Below, one piece after another: positions 9,953 to 18,767 of a DNA stretch of 64,000 bases. The notes beneath the pieces are model-generated. The model was not told the origin of the DNA and ran no database searches. It saw only the letters and a program-made list of their open reading frames with translations. The translations under genes and the position numbers were made by a program. The DNA is taken from positions 62,113-126,112 of the forward strand of contig NZ_JGZE01000011.1 in the NCBI RefSeq assembly GCF_000741285.1. The letters are read 5' to 3'. Each line of letters begins with the position of its first letter. The stretch's first letter is position 1. This DNA is from Bifidobacterium mongoliense DSM 21395 (GTDB lineage: Bacteria > Actinomycetota > Actinomycetes > Actinomycetales > Bifidobacteriaceae).

Positions 9953-11181
9953 TCACGACAATGCCCGTGCGTATACGCCCAGCACGGCATCCGTGACGCT
10001 GCTCCAATCGAAGGCCTCGGAACGGCTCGCCCCGGCCTGCCCCAGGGCCGTGCGCCGCTCGTCGTCGTTCAGCAGGGCGAGGATGGCCCCGGCGCAGCCT
10101 GAGCGTGACCGGTCTCGAACAGGGACACCGTGTGGTCATCGCCGCCGACGGCGCGGAACGCATCGAGGTCGGAGGCGACGACCGGACATGAAGCGCTCAT
10201 CGCCTCCACGAGCACGATGCCGAAGCTCTCACCGCCCAGCTGAGGGGCCACATAGACGCTGAGGGAACGGTAGAAACGGGCCTTGTCCGCATCGCTCAGG
10301 CGTCCCAGGAATTCGAAATGGCGTGACAGCCGGCCGCCGGCATCGTGGTGGCGCACGATACGACGTCCCGCCTCAGACCCGTCGCCGGCGCATAGGAAAC
10401 GGGCGTTCGGCACGCGTTCGAGAACAGTCCTGGCCGCCTCGGCGAATACGGCGAACCCCTTGCGCTCCTCCCCCATCCGTCCCAGGAATCCTATGGTGGG
10501 GCGTGTGGAGGTGCCCGTCCAAGCGGGATTGGCGTGCGCCCCGAGGAATTCCGCCCGGTCGACGCCATTGGGAATCACCTGGGTGGGGACTGCGGTGGGC
10601 AGGTAATGCCGGGCGATGCTCCGCGCGGCCTCGCTGACGCATATGGCCTGATCCAGAGGCGCCAGATAGCGGCGCAGGTACGGTTCGAAACAGCGCAGGG
10701 CCCGCGGGTAGGTGTCGAAGGCCGAATGGAATGTGCCCACAAGCGGCGGGTGATGACGCATGACCAGGGGTTTGTGGCTCAATGAGGGGGCTTCGGGCTC
10801 GTGCAGGTGCAGGATGTCGAAGCCGCCCTGTTCCACCCATCGTCTGGTCTGGGCGCCGGCGAAACCGAAATAGCTCAGTCTGGCGACCGAACCGTTGTAG
10901 GGCATGCTGAAGGAGGTGCCGTTGGTGTCGACCCACAGGGGCATATCCGTGGTGCGCCGCCCCGGTGCCAACACCTCGACGTGGTGTCCTCGGGAGCGCA
11001 ACTGGCGGGCGAAATCCCTGATATGGAACTGGACGCCGCCGGGGGTCTCGAAGGAATAGGGCGAAATGATGCCGATGCGCAACTTCCGTCCGTGCAGCGG
11101 ATCACCGTCGGCGATGGGCCGCGACGCGAATGTCGACGGTCGGCGTATGGCCACCTGGTCGATTCGTGATGTCGTCGTCAT
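9953..11181 (-). pseudogene. pimA: GT4 glycosyltransferase, PimA-like (phosphatidylinositol mannosyltransferase), frameshifted
   Basis: This GT4-family enzyme is expected to transfer the first mannose from GDP-mannose to phosphatidylinositol at the membrane. The frame from 11181 shows the GT-B N-domain (GIISPYSFETPGG, VEVLAPG). It also has the C-domain motifs IPNGVDRAEFLG, GFLGRMGEERKG and ESFGIVLVEAMSA (EX7E). It then hits a stop at 10069, about 40 residues early. The missing C-terminus is present in another frame from about 10095 down to a TGA at 9953, including LALLNDDERR and AFDWSSVTDAVLGVY. The total of 1229 nt is one base short of a multiple of three. The lesion lies near 10085-10110 in G/C-rich sequence, so it may be a sequencing error. 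The ATG overlaps the patA stop by four bases. Confidence 0.85.
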
Positions 11182-12226
11182 GCTCCGACGCTCCGTTCCC
11201 GGGTGTCGCAGTCCGCACACGCATCGGAGCCCAAGGCCTTGTCGCGGACACGGGCGAGCACGTCCGCGGGGACGTCGCGCAATCGGTCGAGATCGAGATC
11301 CTCGAGGAATATCGGTTGCAGCATGTGCCAGTCCTCCGGGTGGTCCTCGACGCCGGCAGCCCACCGGTCTACCCACGCCTGGGTGATGGCCGCAATGGCC
11401 TCGTGTCTCGGCAGTGTGCGGAAGCGGTCGATGTCAAGCGGTCCGGTGATACGAATGACATAGCCGTGTGACGAGGACGCCCGGCTACGGCGCTCGCCGG
11501 TGAGCGTTTCCCGGTGGATGTTCGCGACGAACAGCGGGGTGTGCAGGTCGTAGGCCAGCGTCGCCGGGCCCCGGGCCACGCGGATGGTCGATCCGAAGGC
11601 CCTGACGAATTCCCCACGGGCCCCAGATCACGATCGGCGAGGAGCGGCACCAGCACATGCGGTTCGGCCATGGCACGCTTCAGGCGTTCGGTCAGGCCCT
11701 GTTGACCGGTGAGCAGGATCGTCATGCCGAGCCGCTCCCGTATGGCGACGAAGGCGTCGAGCATCGCCCGGTTGGACAGGCGCTCCGCGACGGTCGTGAC
11801 GGGGGCCAGCGCGTCATGCGCCCAGAATCCCGCGTAATCCCAGTTACCCTGATGTCCCATGGCCATGGGGGCGGATCCCGGATGGTCGTGGATCAGCCGT
11901 CGCAGTGGAGCGAACCCGTCTCCGTCCGGTCGTATGCGGGCGAGCAGCTCCCCACGGCTGCGGGCGCCGACCGACAGTGCTTCGGAGAAATAGGAGAAAT
12001 ACGAACGCATGGCCCTGCGGGACAGCCGTCGTATTCCTGCTCGGTCGACGGCATCGGTACCATCGCGGTGAGCGATGACGTGACGAAGATTGCGTTCCAG
12101 CTGCCGTACCCCTGTGGTCCGCGCCAGCCAGGCGGCGTCGGCCGCCAGAAGGAACGGTGCCCGCACGAACGCTTCGGGCATATGGGAGGCGCCACGCATC
12201 ACGGCGATCACAATGGTGTCGAGCAT
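11178..12226 (-). pseudogene. Lysophospholipid acyltransferase-like protein (PatA/LpxL family), frameshifted
   Basis: The family acylates phosphatidylinositol mannosides (PatA) or lipid A (LpxL). The 5' frame from 12226 begins MLDTIVIAVMRGASHMPEAF and contains the acyltransferase motif HQGNWD (HX4D) and LLADRDLG. It then loses frame near 11612-11624, where two GGGG runs lie on the coding strand. The rest continues in the next frame with EFVRAFGSTIRVARGPATLAYDLHT and reaches the stop at 11178. Adding one G restores a product of about 349 residues. The gene follows pgsA after 13 bp and overlaps pimA by ATGA, matching the mycobacterial pgsA-patA-pimA order. It is either a real mutation or a homopolymer sequencing error. 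Confidence 0.85.
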
Positions 12227-12239
12227 CGCGAGTCCGGTT

Positions 12240-12983
12240 TCAGCGGCGTCGCGCGTCGGTCGTCCGCACCCGTCGGGTGACGGGGTCGGGGCGGACGGGG
12301 TCCGTGCCGGTCTCCTGCGCGGAGGCTTCCGTCGCACCGTCGCGGGCCATCTGACCGTGGACCGTCATCACGCGCTGGAACACGGTGATCGTGCCGAGCA
12401 CGGCGAGTATCAGCATCGCCACCATGAGCACGATCCCGTTGTGCAAGGCACCGGCCAACGCCATGCCGACCAGGATGACGACCAGCCGATCCGATCTCGT
12501 GGCGATGCCGTTCTTGGCTTCGTAGCCCACCGATTCGGCCCTGGCGCGCGTGTAGGACGTCACGAACGACGTCATGATCGCGTAGAGGGCCGCCAGTATC
12601 CCGATGATGCCGATGTAGTCGGGGCCCGCATGCGCGCCGGCATCGTACCACCAGTCGTGATGCAGGTAGAAGAACAGCACCACGGCCAGCAACACCGCCC
12701 AATCGGCGATACGGTCGAGCGTCGAATCGAGGAAGGCGCCGAACGGTGTGCCTCCCGAGGTGATGGCCGCGACCGATCCATCGAGCGAATCGAAGACGAC
12801 GAGCACCGTGAGCACGATCGCCCCCGCCAGCAGCCATCCGGTGACGCCGGTGACGATGGCCACGACCGTCGTCCCCAGCGCGCCGACCACGGTGACCATG
12901 TCGGCCGTCACCCCCAGGCCCGCCAGTAGACGGGCGATGGGTGCGATGAGCCTTTTGAACGGGGCGCGAAGATGTTCTAGCAT
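12240..12983 (-). CDS. CDP-alcohol phosphatidyltransferase (PgsA-like, probable phosphatidylinositol(phosphate) synthase)
   Basis: This is an integral-membrane enzyme that joins a CDP-diacylglycerol to an alcohol head group; its position before patA and pimA points to inositol (phosphate) as acceptor. The 247-residue protein has about six hydrophobic segments. Its CDP-alcohol motif reads DSLDGSVAAITSGGTPFGAF, then LDSTLD. All Asp and Gly positions of D-x2-DG-x2-AR-x8-G-x3-D-x3-D are kept, but the Arg is Ala; the codon is GCC. The downstream DxxxD is normal. It starts 25 bp after the thrS stop, so the HIT-family gene often found between thrS and pgsA in actinobacteria is absent here. The C-terminus is Arg-rich and variable. 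Confidence 0.85.
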   Translation of the reverse strand: MLEHLRAPFKRLIAPIARLLAGLGVTADMVTVVGALGTTVVAIVTGVTGWLLAGAIVLTVLVVFDSLDGSVAAITSGGTPFGAFLDSTLDRIADWAVLLAVVLFFYLHHDWWYDAGAHAGPDYIGIIGILAALYAIMTSFVTSYTRARAESVGYEAKNGIATRSDRLVVILVGMALAGALHNGIVLMVAMLILAVLGTITVFQRVMTVHGQMARDGATEASAQETGTDPVRPDPVTRRVRTTDARRR

Positions 12984-13008
12984 GTCGTCCTTGGTCCGGG
13001 GTGGTGCG

Positions 13009-15039
13009 CTACTTGGTCAGCGCGGCGAAGTCGTCCGCGCTGTTGACCTGCGCGCGCCGTGCGATGATGTCCAGGATCCAGGCCTTCGCCTGGTCCTGCG
13101 GCACGCCGTTGAGCTGGCTGCCATCACGGAACCTGAAGCTCACGGCCTGTTTGGCCACGTCATCGCCGCCGACGATGAGGGTGAACGGCACCTTCGACTT
13201 CGAGGCGTTGCGGATCTTCTTGCCGAAGCGGTCGTCGGAGTAATCGATCTCGCAACGGACGAGATGATCTTCGAGATCCTCCACGAACGACTTGAGATAC
13301 GGGGTGAATTCATCGGCGACGGGGATGCCCGTGACCTGCACGGGGGCCAGCCACACCGGGAACGCGCCGGCGTAATGCTCGAGCAGGATCGCGAAGAAGC
13401 GTTCGATGGAGCCGAAGAGGGCGCGGTGGATCATGACGGGCTGCTGATGGCTGCCGTCGGCGGCGACGTACTCGAGGCCGAACAGCTTGGGCTCGTTGAA
13501 GTCGAGCTGGATCGTGGAGATCTGCCAGGTGCGGCCGATGGCATCGCGGGCCTGGACCGAGATCTTCGGGCCGTAGAAAGCGGCGCCGCCCGGGTCGGAG
13601 ACGAGCTCGAGACCGGATTCCTTGCCGACCTCCTCGAGGGTGGACGTGGCCTCCTGCCAGATCTCGTCGGATCCGACGAACTTCTTCGGGTCCTTCGTGG
13701 AGAGCTCGAGGTAGAAGTCGTTGAGGCCGAAGTCCTTGAGCACCTTGAGGATGAAGTTGAGGATGCTCTTGAGCTCGTCCTTCATCTGCCCGCGGGTGCA
13801 GTAGATGTGCGAATCGTCCTGGGTGAGCGCCCTCACGCGGGTGAGGCCGTGGACCTCGCCGCTCTTCTCGTAGCGGTAGACCATGCCGAATTCGAACAGT
13901 CGCAACGGCAGTTCGCGATAGGAGCGCTGGCGGGACTGGAAGATGAGGTTATGCATGGGGCAGTTCATGGGCTTCATGTAGTAGTCGACGCCCGGGCGGG
14001 TGGTGTTGCCCTGCTCGTCCTTCGTCTCGTCGAGGTGCATCGGCGGGAACATGCTGTCCTTGTACCAGCTCAGGTGGCCTGAGGTCTGGTAGAGCGCGGC
14101 CTTGGTGATGTGCGGGGTCTGCACGAAGCTGTAGTGCGCCTTGCGGTGCATCTCGCGCGAGTAGTCCTCCATGGCGTTGATGATGGCGGCGCCCTTGGGG
14201 TGGAACACGGGCAGGCCCGGTCCGATCTCATCGGGGAAGGAGAAGAGATCCATCTCCTGGCCGAGCTTGCGGTGGTCGCGCTTGGCGGCCTCCTCCATGC
14301 GGGTGCGGTAGGCCTTGAGCTCGTCCTTGTTCGGCCACGCGGTGCCGTAGAGGCGCTGCATGGTGGGGTTGTGCTCATCGCCGAGCCAGTAGGCGGCGGC
14401 GGAGCGTTCGATGGCGAACGCCTTGATGTACCGGGTGTTCGGCAGGTGAGGCCCCTTGCACAGGTCGGTCCATACGACCTTGCCGTCACGGTCGATGTTG
14501 TCGTACATGCTCAGCTCGCCGGTGGATACTTCGGTGGCCGCCTCGTCGTCGATTTCGGCTTCCTTCTTGCCGATGAGTTCGAGCTTGTAGGGCTGGTCGC
14601 GCTCCTCCTCGCGGGCCTCCGCTTCGGTCACCACGCGGCGACGGAAGGACTGCGACTGCTTGACGATGCGGCGCATATGCTGTTCGATCTGCTTGAGATC
14701 GTCGGGGGTGAAGGGGGTGTCGACGTCGAAGTCGTAGTAGAAGCCGTTCTCGATCACGGGTCCGATGCCGAGCTTGGCGTCGGGGCGGATCTCCTGCACG
14801 GCCTGTGCCATGACATGGGTGGCCGAGTGGCGCATGATGGCCACGCCGTCGGGGCTTTCGAGCCTGATCGACTCCACGTCGTCGCCGTCGTGCAACGGGG
14901 TGTACAGGTCGCGTGGCTCACCGTTGAGGCGGACCGCGATGATGTCCTTGTCCTGCGAGAAGAGTTCCACTCCGGTCTGGTGTGCATCCACCTCCTTCGC
15001 TTCGCCGTCGAGCTTGATGGAGATGGTCTGTTCCGCCAT
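13009..15039 (-). CDS. thrS: Threonyl-tRNA synthetase
   Basis: ThrS charges tRNA-Thr. The 676-residue class II synthetase starts [15 protein letters not shown] (TGS domain) and includes the editing-type N2 domain with [10 protein letters not shown] around residues 95-250. The catalytic core has [10 protein letters not shown] (zinc Cys), the motif 2 region [14 protein letters not shown] and motif 3 [11 protein letters not shown]. An anticodon-binding domain completes it. It is complete and of usual length. It heads the run thrS-pgsA-patA-pimA-yebC. No T-box is visible in the 127-bp leader, but a strong hairpin lies there. Confidence 0.97.
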   Translation of the reverse strand: MAEQTISIKLDGEAKEVDAHQTGVELFSQDKDIIAVRLNGEPRDLYTPLHDGDDVESIRLESPDGVAIMRHSATHVMAQAVQEIRPDAKLGIGPVIENGFYYDFDVDTPFTPDDLKQIEQHMRRIVKQSQSFRRRVVTEAEAREEERDQPYKLELIGKKEAEIDDEAATEVSTGELSMYDNIDRDGKVVWTDLCKGPHLPNTRYIKAFAIERSAAAYWLGDEHNPTMQRLYGTAWPNKDELKAYRTRMEEAAKRDHRKLGQEMDLFSFPDEIGPGLPVFHPKGAAIINAMEDYSREMHRKAHYSFVQTPHITKAALYQTSGHLSWYKDSMFPPMHLDETKDEQGNTTRPGVDYYMKPMNCPMHNLIFQSRQRSYRELPLRLFEFGMVYRYEKSGEVHGLTRVRALTQDDSHIYCTRGQMKDELKSILNFILKVLKDFGLNDFYLELSTKDPKKFVGSDEIWQEATSTLEEVGKESGLELVSDPGGAAFYGPKISVQARDAIGRTWQISTIQLDFNEPKLFGLEYVAADGSHQQPVMIHRALFGSIERFFAILLEHYAGAFPVWLAPVQVTGIPVADEFTPYLKSFVEDLEDHLVRCEIDYSDDRFGKKIRNASKSKVPFTLIVGGDDVAKQAVSFRFRDGSQLNGVPQDQAKAWILDIIARRAQVNSADDFAALTK

Positions 15040-15096
15040 GAGATATGTCCTTTGCTATGGGGCCCGCGTTACAAGGTGCAGGCCTGGACTGTGAAT

Positions 15097-15148
15097 CAAC
15101 AGCACCACCCTAGGAATGCAACGGGACAATCCACGGGTGGTGCCGTTG
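15097..15148 (-). promoter_or_regulatory. Strong hairpin between sodA and thrS
   Basis: Two 14-base arms, 15097-15110 and 15135-15148, pair along their whole length with one G-T wobble around a 24-base loop. The structure starts about 20 bases after the sodA stop and ends about 60 bases before the thrS ATG. It may be the sodA terminator, although no T-run follows on the minus strand, or a regulatory leader of thrS. No T-box sequence accompanies it. Confidence 0.55.
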
Positions 15149-15166
15149 GGACAGGCGCTAGCGGGC

Positions 15167-15766
15167 TCAGGCGGTGGCGGCGGCGAAACGCTCGGCGGCG
15201 TCCTGCCAGTTGGCGACATTCCAGAATGCGGAGACGTAGTCACCGCGCACGTTCTGGTAGTCGAGGTAGTAGGCGTGCTCCCAGACGTCGAGCTGTAGCA
15301 GCGGCGTCACACCGATGGGTGCGTTGCCCTGCTGATCGAAGAGCTGGAAGACGACGGGCCTGCCGCCGGTGTGGTCCCATGCCAGGATGGCCCAGCCGGA
15401 CCCCTGCACGCCCAGCGCCGTGGCGTTGAACTGCGCCCTGAACTTGTCGAACGAGCCGAAGGCGTCGTCGATGGCCGACGCGAGTTCGCCTTCGGGGGCG
15501 CCTCCCCCGTCCGGCGACATGTTCTTCCAGAAGACGCTGTGGTTGAGATGGCCGCCCAGATTGAAGGCGAGATCCTTCTCGAGGCGGTTGATGTTGGCGA
15601 AGTCGTTGCGGTCACGAGCCTCCTGCAACTGTTCCAGGGCGGTGTTGGCCCCGGTGACGTAGGCCTGATGGTGTTTGTCGTGATGCAGCTGCATGGTGCG
15701 GCCCGAGATATACGGCTCCAAAGCGGAGTAATCATAGGGAAGGTCGGGAAGGGTGTACGTGGACAT
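15167..15766 (-). CDS. sodA: Superoxide dismutase, Fe/Mn family
   Basis: This cytoplasmic enzyme dismutates superoxide to hydrogen peroxide and oxygen. The 199-residue product has all metal ligands: His in MQLHHDKHH (about residue 28), His in [10 protein letters not shown] (about 75-80), and Asp/His in [14 protein letters not shown] (about 160-172). The GGH context and the DQQGN segment are closer to the manganese than the iron type, though cambialistic use is possible. The ATG at 15766 has an AAAGGA ribosome binding site. The gene stands alone between the tRNA cluster and thrS. SOD is rare among gut bifidobacteria but recorded in oxygen-tolerant, insect-associated ones, so it is informative about lifestyle. 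Composition matches its neighbours. Confidence 0.96.
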   Translation of the reverse strand: MSTYTLPDLPYDYSALEPYISGRTMQLHHDKHHQAYVTGANTALEQLQEARDRNDFANINRLEKDLAFNLGGHLNHSVFWKNMSPDGGGAPEGELASAIDDAFGSFDKFRAQFNATALGVQGSGWAILAWDHTGGRPVVFQLFDQQGNAPIGVTPLLQLDVWEHAYYLDYQNVRGDYVSAFWNVANWQDAAERFAAATA

Positions 15767-16010
15767 AGCGGCGTCCTTTCCATGAACGGGTGTCGAATGA
15801 CCTCACCGTCAAGCGTATCAACAAGCCGTCGTTGGGAGCCTTGCTTCGCGATGTATTGCGCTCTGGGCGAGACGCGGCCGCGGAGGTCGCCGAAGTCAAG
15901 AGGGACGCCGGAGCCGGCCATGAACGATGCAGAAGAAGCCGAGATGGCGGACGGCCCACGGAAAATCCATAAGCGACGACACACAAGATGAGAAGGAAAG
16001 GAGAATACCG

Positions 16011-16083
16011 TGGGTGATGCAGGAATCGAACCTGCGACCCCTTCCGTGTGAAGGAAGTGCGCTAGCCGCTGCGCCAATCACCC
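16011..16083 (-). tRNA. tRNA-Val (anticodon CAC)
   Basis: The 73-nt sequence folds into a full cloverleaf. The acceptor arms are GGGTGAT and ATCACCC, the anticodon stem CTTCC/GGAAG encloses loop TTCACAC with anticodon CAC, and the T-arm contains GGTTCGAATCC. No CCA is encoded. It is the last of four tRNA genes read in the order Gly, Cys, Val, Val. Confidence 0.95.
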
Positions 16084-16140
16084 TAAACCGACGACACCTG
16101 GAACCCAGACGACGTCACAGCCGAATTGCTTCAGCTAGCG

Positions 16141-16212
16141 TGGGCGATACAAGATTCGAACTTGTGACCCCTTCCGTGTCAGGGAAGTGCGCTACCACTG
16201 CGCCAACCGCCC
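16141..16212 (-). tRNA. tRNA-Val (anticodon GAC)
   Basis: The 72-nt cloverleaf has acceptor arms GGGCGGT and ATCGCCC with one G-T pair. The anticodon stem CTTCC/GGAAG encloses loop CTGACAC with anticodon GAC, and the T-arm has AGTTCGAATCT. It lies 57 bp upstream of the tRNA-Val(CAC) gene, with which it shares D-arm and anticodon-stem sequence. CCA is not encoded. Confidence 0.95.
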
Positions 16213-16262
16213 GGGTCATGCTTACGTGGATGAAACCGATGGAATCAATCGCATCACGCAAG

Positions 16263-16333
16263 AGGTGGGTACGAGAGTCGAACTCGTCTATACGGCTTTG
16301 CAGGCCGCTGCCTAACCGCTTGGCTAACCCACC
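16263..16333 (-). tRNA. tRNA-Cys (anticodon GCA)
   Basis: The 71-nt cloverleaf has acceptor arms GGTGGGT and ACCCACC with discriminator U, as is usual for tRNA-Cys. The anticodon loop CTGCAAA carries anticodon GCA. It is second in the four-gene cluster. Confidence 0.95.
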
Positions 16334-16361
16334 GATAGGTCGTCAACTCTTTCGGACCTCG

Positions 16362-16434
16362 AGCGGACAACGGGACTTGAACCCGCGGTCTCGACCTTGG
16401 CAAGGTCGCGCTTTACCAACTAAGCTATGTCCGC
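16362..16434 (-). tRNA. tRNA-Gly (anticodon GCC)
   Basis: The 73-nt cloverleaf has acceptor arms GCGGACA and TGTCCGC. The anticodon stem CGACC/GGTCG encloses loop TTGCCAA with anticodon GCC. It is the first gene of the cluster and lies directly downstream of a good promoter. Confidence 0.95.
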
Positions 16435-16480
16435 ATATGTGCTCTTCAGTGGAAAACCCGCCGCCGAAGCACGAGTAACT

Positions 16481-16508
16481 ACTATAACCACATCCATGAC
16501 ATTTGCAA
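16481..16508 (-). promoter_or_regulatory. Promoter of the tRNA-Gly-Cys-Val-Val cluster
   Basis: On the minus strand TTGCAA (16508-16503) and TATAGT (16486-16481) are separated by 16 bases, a good match to a housekeeping sigma-70-type promoter. The -10 box lies 46 bp before the tRNA-Gly gene. Confidence 0.65.
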
Positions 16509-16655
16509 ATCGTGGGTGTTCCGGGCGTGTCAGCGTCGTTGTGAATCGTCGTGCTCCCCGGGATTCCAGGGTTAACGACGCCGTTATCCCACAGCCCATT
16601 CACCCGTGGCATAAGCGCGGATCGGGGTCCGGGCCCGCCGGTTACATTAGAAGGC

Positions 16656-17501
16656 ATGACACAAGAGACGACATCACCGGGAGCCGTGATGCTCTGCGCG
16701 TTCGAAGGTTGGAACGACGCGGGGCAGGCGGTGACCAACGTGATCCATCATCTGGTATCCCGTTACGATGGGCGTGAGGTGCGTCATATTCGCTGCGACG
16801 GGTATTACGATTACCAGGCGGTGCGGCCCATGGCCTGCTCCGTGACGGGGCGGCGCAAGATCCTGTGGCCTCAGACGACGTTCTACGAGATCACCGTGGC
16901 CCCCGGAGTCCGCATCTTCGCTCAAATCGCTCCCGAACCGAACTACCGATGGCAGGAATACTGCAGGCAGAGCCTGCGCATCGCCGAGGAGTTCGACGTC
17001 GACCACATCGTCACCATGGGTGCCATGTTCGCCGACTGCCCGCATACGCGGCCATTGCCGCTCGATCAGTCGGACCGGGGATGCCAGTGCGATATGGACC
17101 GCGAATATAACGGTCCCGTGGGTATTCCCACGGTGCTTGACGATATGGCCTGTTCGCAGGGATGGGACACCACAAGCCTTTGGGTCTCGGTCCCCCAGTA
17201 TCTGGGGGGCGACGAGTGCGCGCAGGCGACCTTGCAGATCCTCGACCGGCTGTCCGTGTTGCTCGGGGTCGATTTGGACGTCGGCGATCTGCCGGACCGG
17301 GCGAATCAGTGGAAGGCCCAGGCCTCGGTCCTCACCCGTTGCAACGACGAGCTCTCCTCCTACGTCCGCAATCTGGAGCGGGAATACGATCTGGCCAAGG
17401 TCGCCCACGACGTCGCCGATCTCGGTGCTCCACAGGCCGAGCAACTGGTGCGTGAGACCGAGGAATATCTCTCGAATATGGGAGACGGGCCTCGCCGCTG
17501 A
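16656..17501 (+). CDS. PAC2 family protein (proteasome-assembly-chaperone-like)
   Basis: The 281-residue protein starts MTQETTSPGAVMLCAFEGWNDAG; the FEGWNDAG segment is the hallmark of the PAC2 fold in actinobacteria. A conserved TMGAMFADCPHTRP motif follows near residue 125, and the C-terminal third is a charged helical region. Homologues occur in nearly all actinobacteria, including those without proteasomes, and their function is unresolved; ATP-grasp neighbours have been proposed but none is present here. The start at 16656 has only a weak AGAAGG site. The gene stands alone on the plus strand and ends at a large hairpin shared with uppP. Confidence 0.88.
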   Translation: MTQETTSPGAVMLCAFEGWNDAGQAVTNVIHHLVSRYDGREVRHIRCDGYYDYQAVRPMACSVTGRRKILWPQTTFYEITVAPGVRIFAQIAPEPNYRWQEYCRQSLRIAEEFDVDHIVTMGAMFADCPHTRPLPLDQSDRGCQCDMDREYNGPVGIPTVLDDMACSQGWDTTSLWVSVPQYLGGDECAQATLQILDRLSVLLGVDLDVGDLPDRANQWKAQASVLTRCNDELSSYVRNLEREYDLAKVAHDVADLGAPQAEQLVRETEEYLSNMGDGPRR

Positions 17502-17568
17502 GAGCCGTCCGTACTCCGGTGGCCATGCGTGTCTCTCCAATGACGCAGTAGACACGGATATCCATGAT

Positions 17569-17620
17569 TCACCTATGGTTTGGGCCCGTCGGCATGCAAT
17601 CCGACCCAAACCATAGGTGA
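17569..17620. terminator. Bidirectional hairpin between PAC2 gene and uppP
   Basis: The arms 17569-17584 and 17605-17620 are perfectly complementary over 16 bp, and the 20-base loop contains a further 4-bp stem (TCGG/CCGA). It lies between convergent genes, 18 bp past the uppP stop. There is no T-run on either side, so termination may be hairpin-dominated. Confidence 0.75.
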
Positions 17621-17638
17621 CCGTGTGATGTCGCGGTG

Positions 17639-18517
17639 CTACGCGCCGGTGACCACCCCGACGGCCGGCAGCACGCCGGAGATGATCAGCACGGCCACGA
17701 CGACGGCCAAGGCGATGCGATAGATCGCGAAGGCCTTATAGGAGAACGTGGATACGAATTTGAGGAAGCCGATGATGACGACGTATCCCACGACGAAACT
17801 GACGATCGTGGCGGCGATCGTGGCACCCCAGCCGGGGAACATGACATCGGTGCGGTAGTTCTTCACGGCATCGATCGCCTCGAAGATGCCGGCTCCGAAC
17901 ACGGCGGGTATCGCCATGAGGAAGCTCACCCGCACCGCCGCCTCACGGGTGTAGCCCATGGCACGTCCGAAGGTGATGGTGCCGCCGGAACGCGAGACGC
18001 CGGGGATGAGCGCGAGCATCTGGCCGATGCCGAACACCAGGGCCTCCTTCAATGTCATGTCATCGATGGATTTGATCTGGCGCGAGCGCGCATCGGCGAT
18101 CCACAGGAGAATGCCGAAGAGCAGCAGGACGGTGACGGTGATCCACAGGTTCCGGAGCGTCGTTTCTATGGTGTGTTTCAACAGCACCCCGGCGATCACG
18201 ATCGGCAACGTGCCCACGATGATGTACCAACCGAGCAGGGCGTCCTTATCGCCGGCCCCCATGCGGTCGCGCCAATCCTTGGCGTTCCTCGAGAAGAGTC
18301 GGGAACCCCAGTGGGACAGGATGCGCACGATGTCGTGGCGGAAGTACAGGATGACCGCCAATTCGGTGCCGATCTGGATGATCGCGGTGAACGCCGCGCC
18401 CGGGTCCGACCCCAGCATGAGGTCGCCGATGATTCGGATATGCGCGCTGGACGAGACCGGCAGGTATTCGGTCAGCGCCTGCACCAGGCCCAACAGGACC
18501 GCCTGGAAGAAATTCAT
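17639..18517 (-). CDS. uppP: Undecaprenyl-diphosphatase (UppP/BacA)
   Basis: This membrane enzyme converts undecaprenyl diphosphate to the monophosphate, recycling the carrier lipid for peptidoglycan synthesis; overexpression gives bacitracin resistance in other bacteria. The 292-residue protein begins MNFFQAVLLGLVQALTEYLP and has both signature motifs, EYLPVSSSAH near residue 18 and PGVSRSGGT near residue 185, with about eight transmembrane helices. The start at 18517 follows an AGAGGGG site. It is monocistronic, convergent with the PAC2 gene and divergent from the fructosamine-kinase-like gene. Confidence 0.96.
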   Translation of the reverse strand: MNFFQAVLLGLVQALTEYLPVSSSAHIRIIGDLMLGSDPGAAFTAIIQIGTELAVILYFRHDIVRILSHWGSRLFSRNAKDWRDRMGAGDKDALLGWYIIVGTLPIVIAGVLLKHTIETTLRNLWITVTVLLLFGILLWIADARSRQIKSIDDMTLKEALVFGIGQMLALIPGVSRSGGTITFGRAMGYTREAAVRVSFLMAIPAVFGAGIFEAIDAVKNYRTDVMFPGWGATIAATIVSFVVGYVVIIGFLKFVSTFSYKAFAIYRIALAVVVAVLIISGVLPAVGVVTGA

Positions 18518-18767
18518 AACACCCCTCTTTGTGTCCGCCGCTTGGGAGGACTGCATTTGTGTCGTACAACGGTTCCACCATACTCATCGCCCGGCATAAC
18601 CACACTCGTCCACGGTGCGATTGTCCCTCAGCCCACACACAATGAGAGCCGGTGGTCACGCCGCGCGGCTTGCGGTCCCCGGTGACGGTTCCGGGCGGGT
18701 CATCTCGGCGGGAATCGTCCCGGATTCTTTCCGCATGAGGTGATGTGGCCCGAGGAAAGGATGGACT

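Noticed and set aside
15040-15166. T-box riboswitch for thrS
   Set aside because: The TGGNACCGCG-type T-box sequence was not found on the minus strand; only a hairpin is present.
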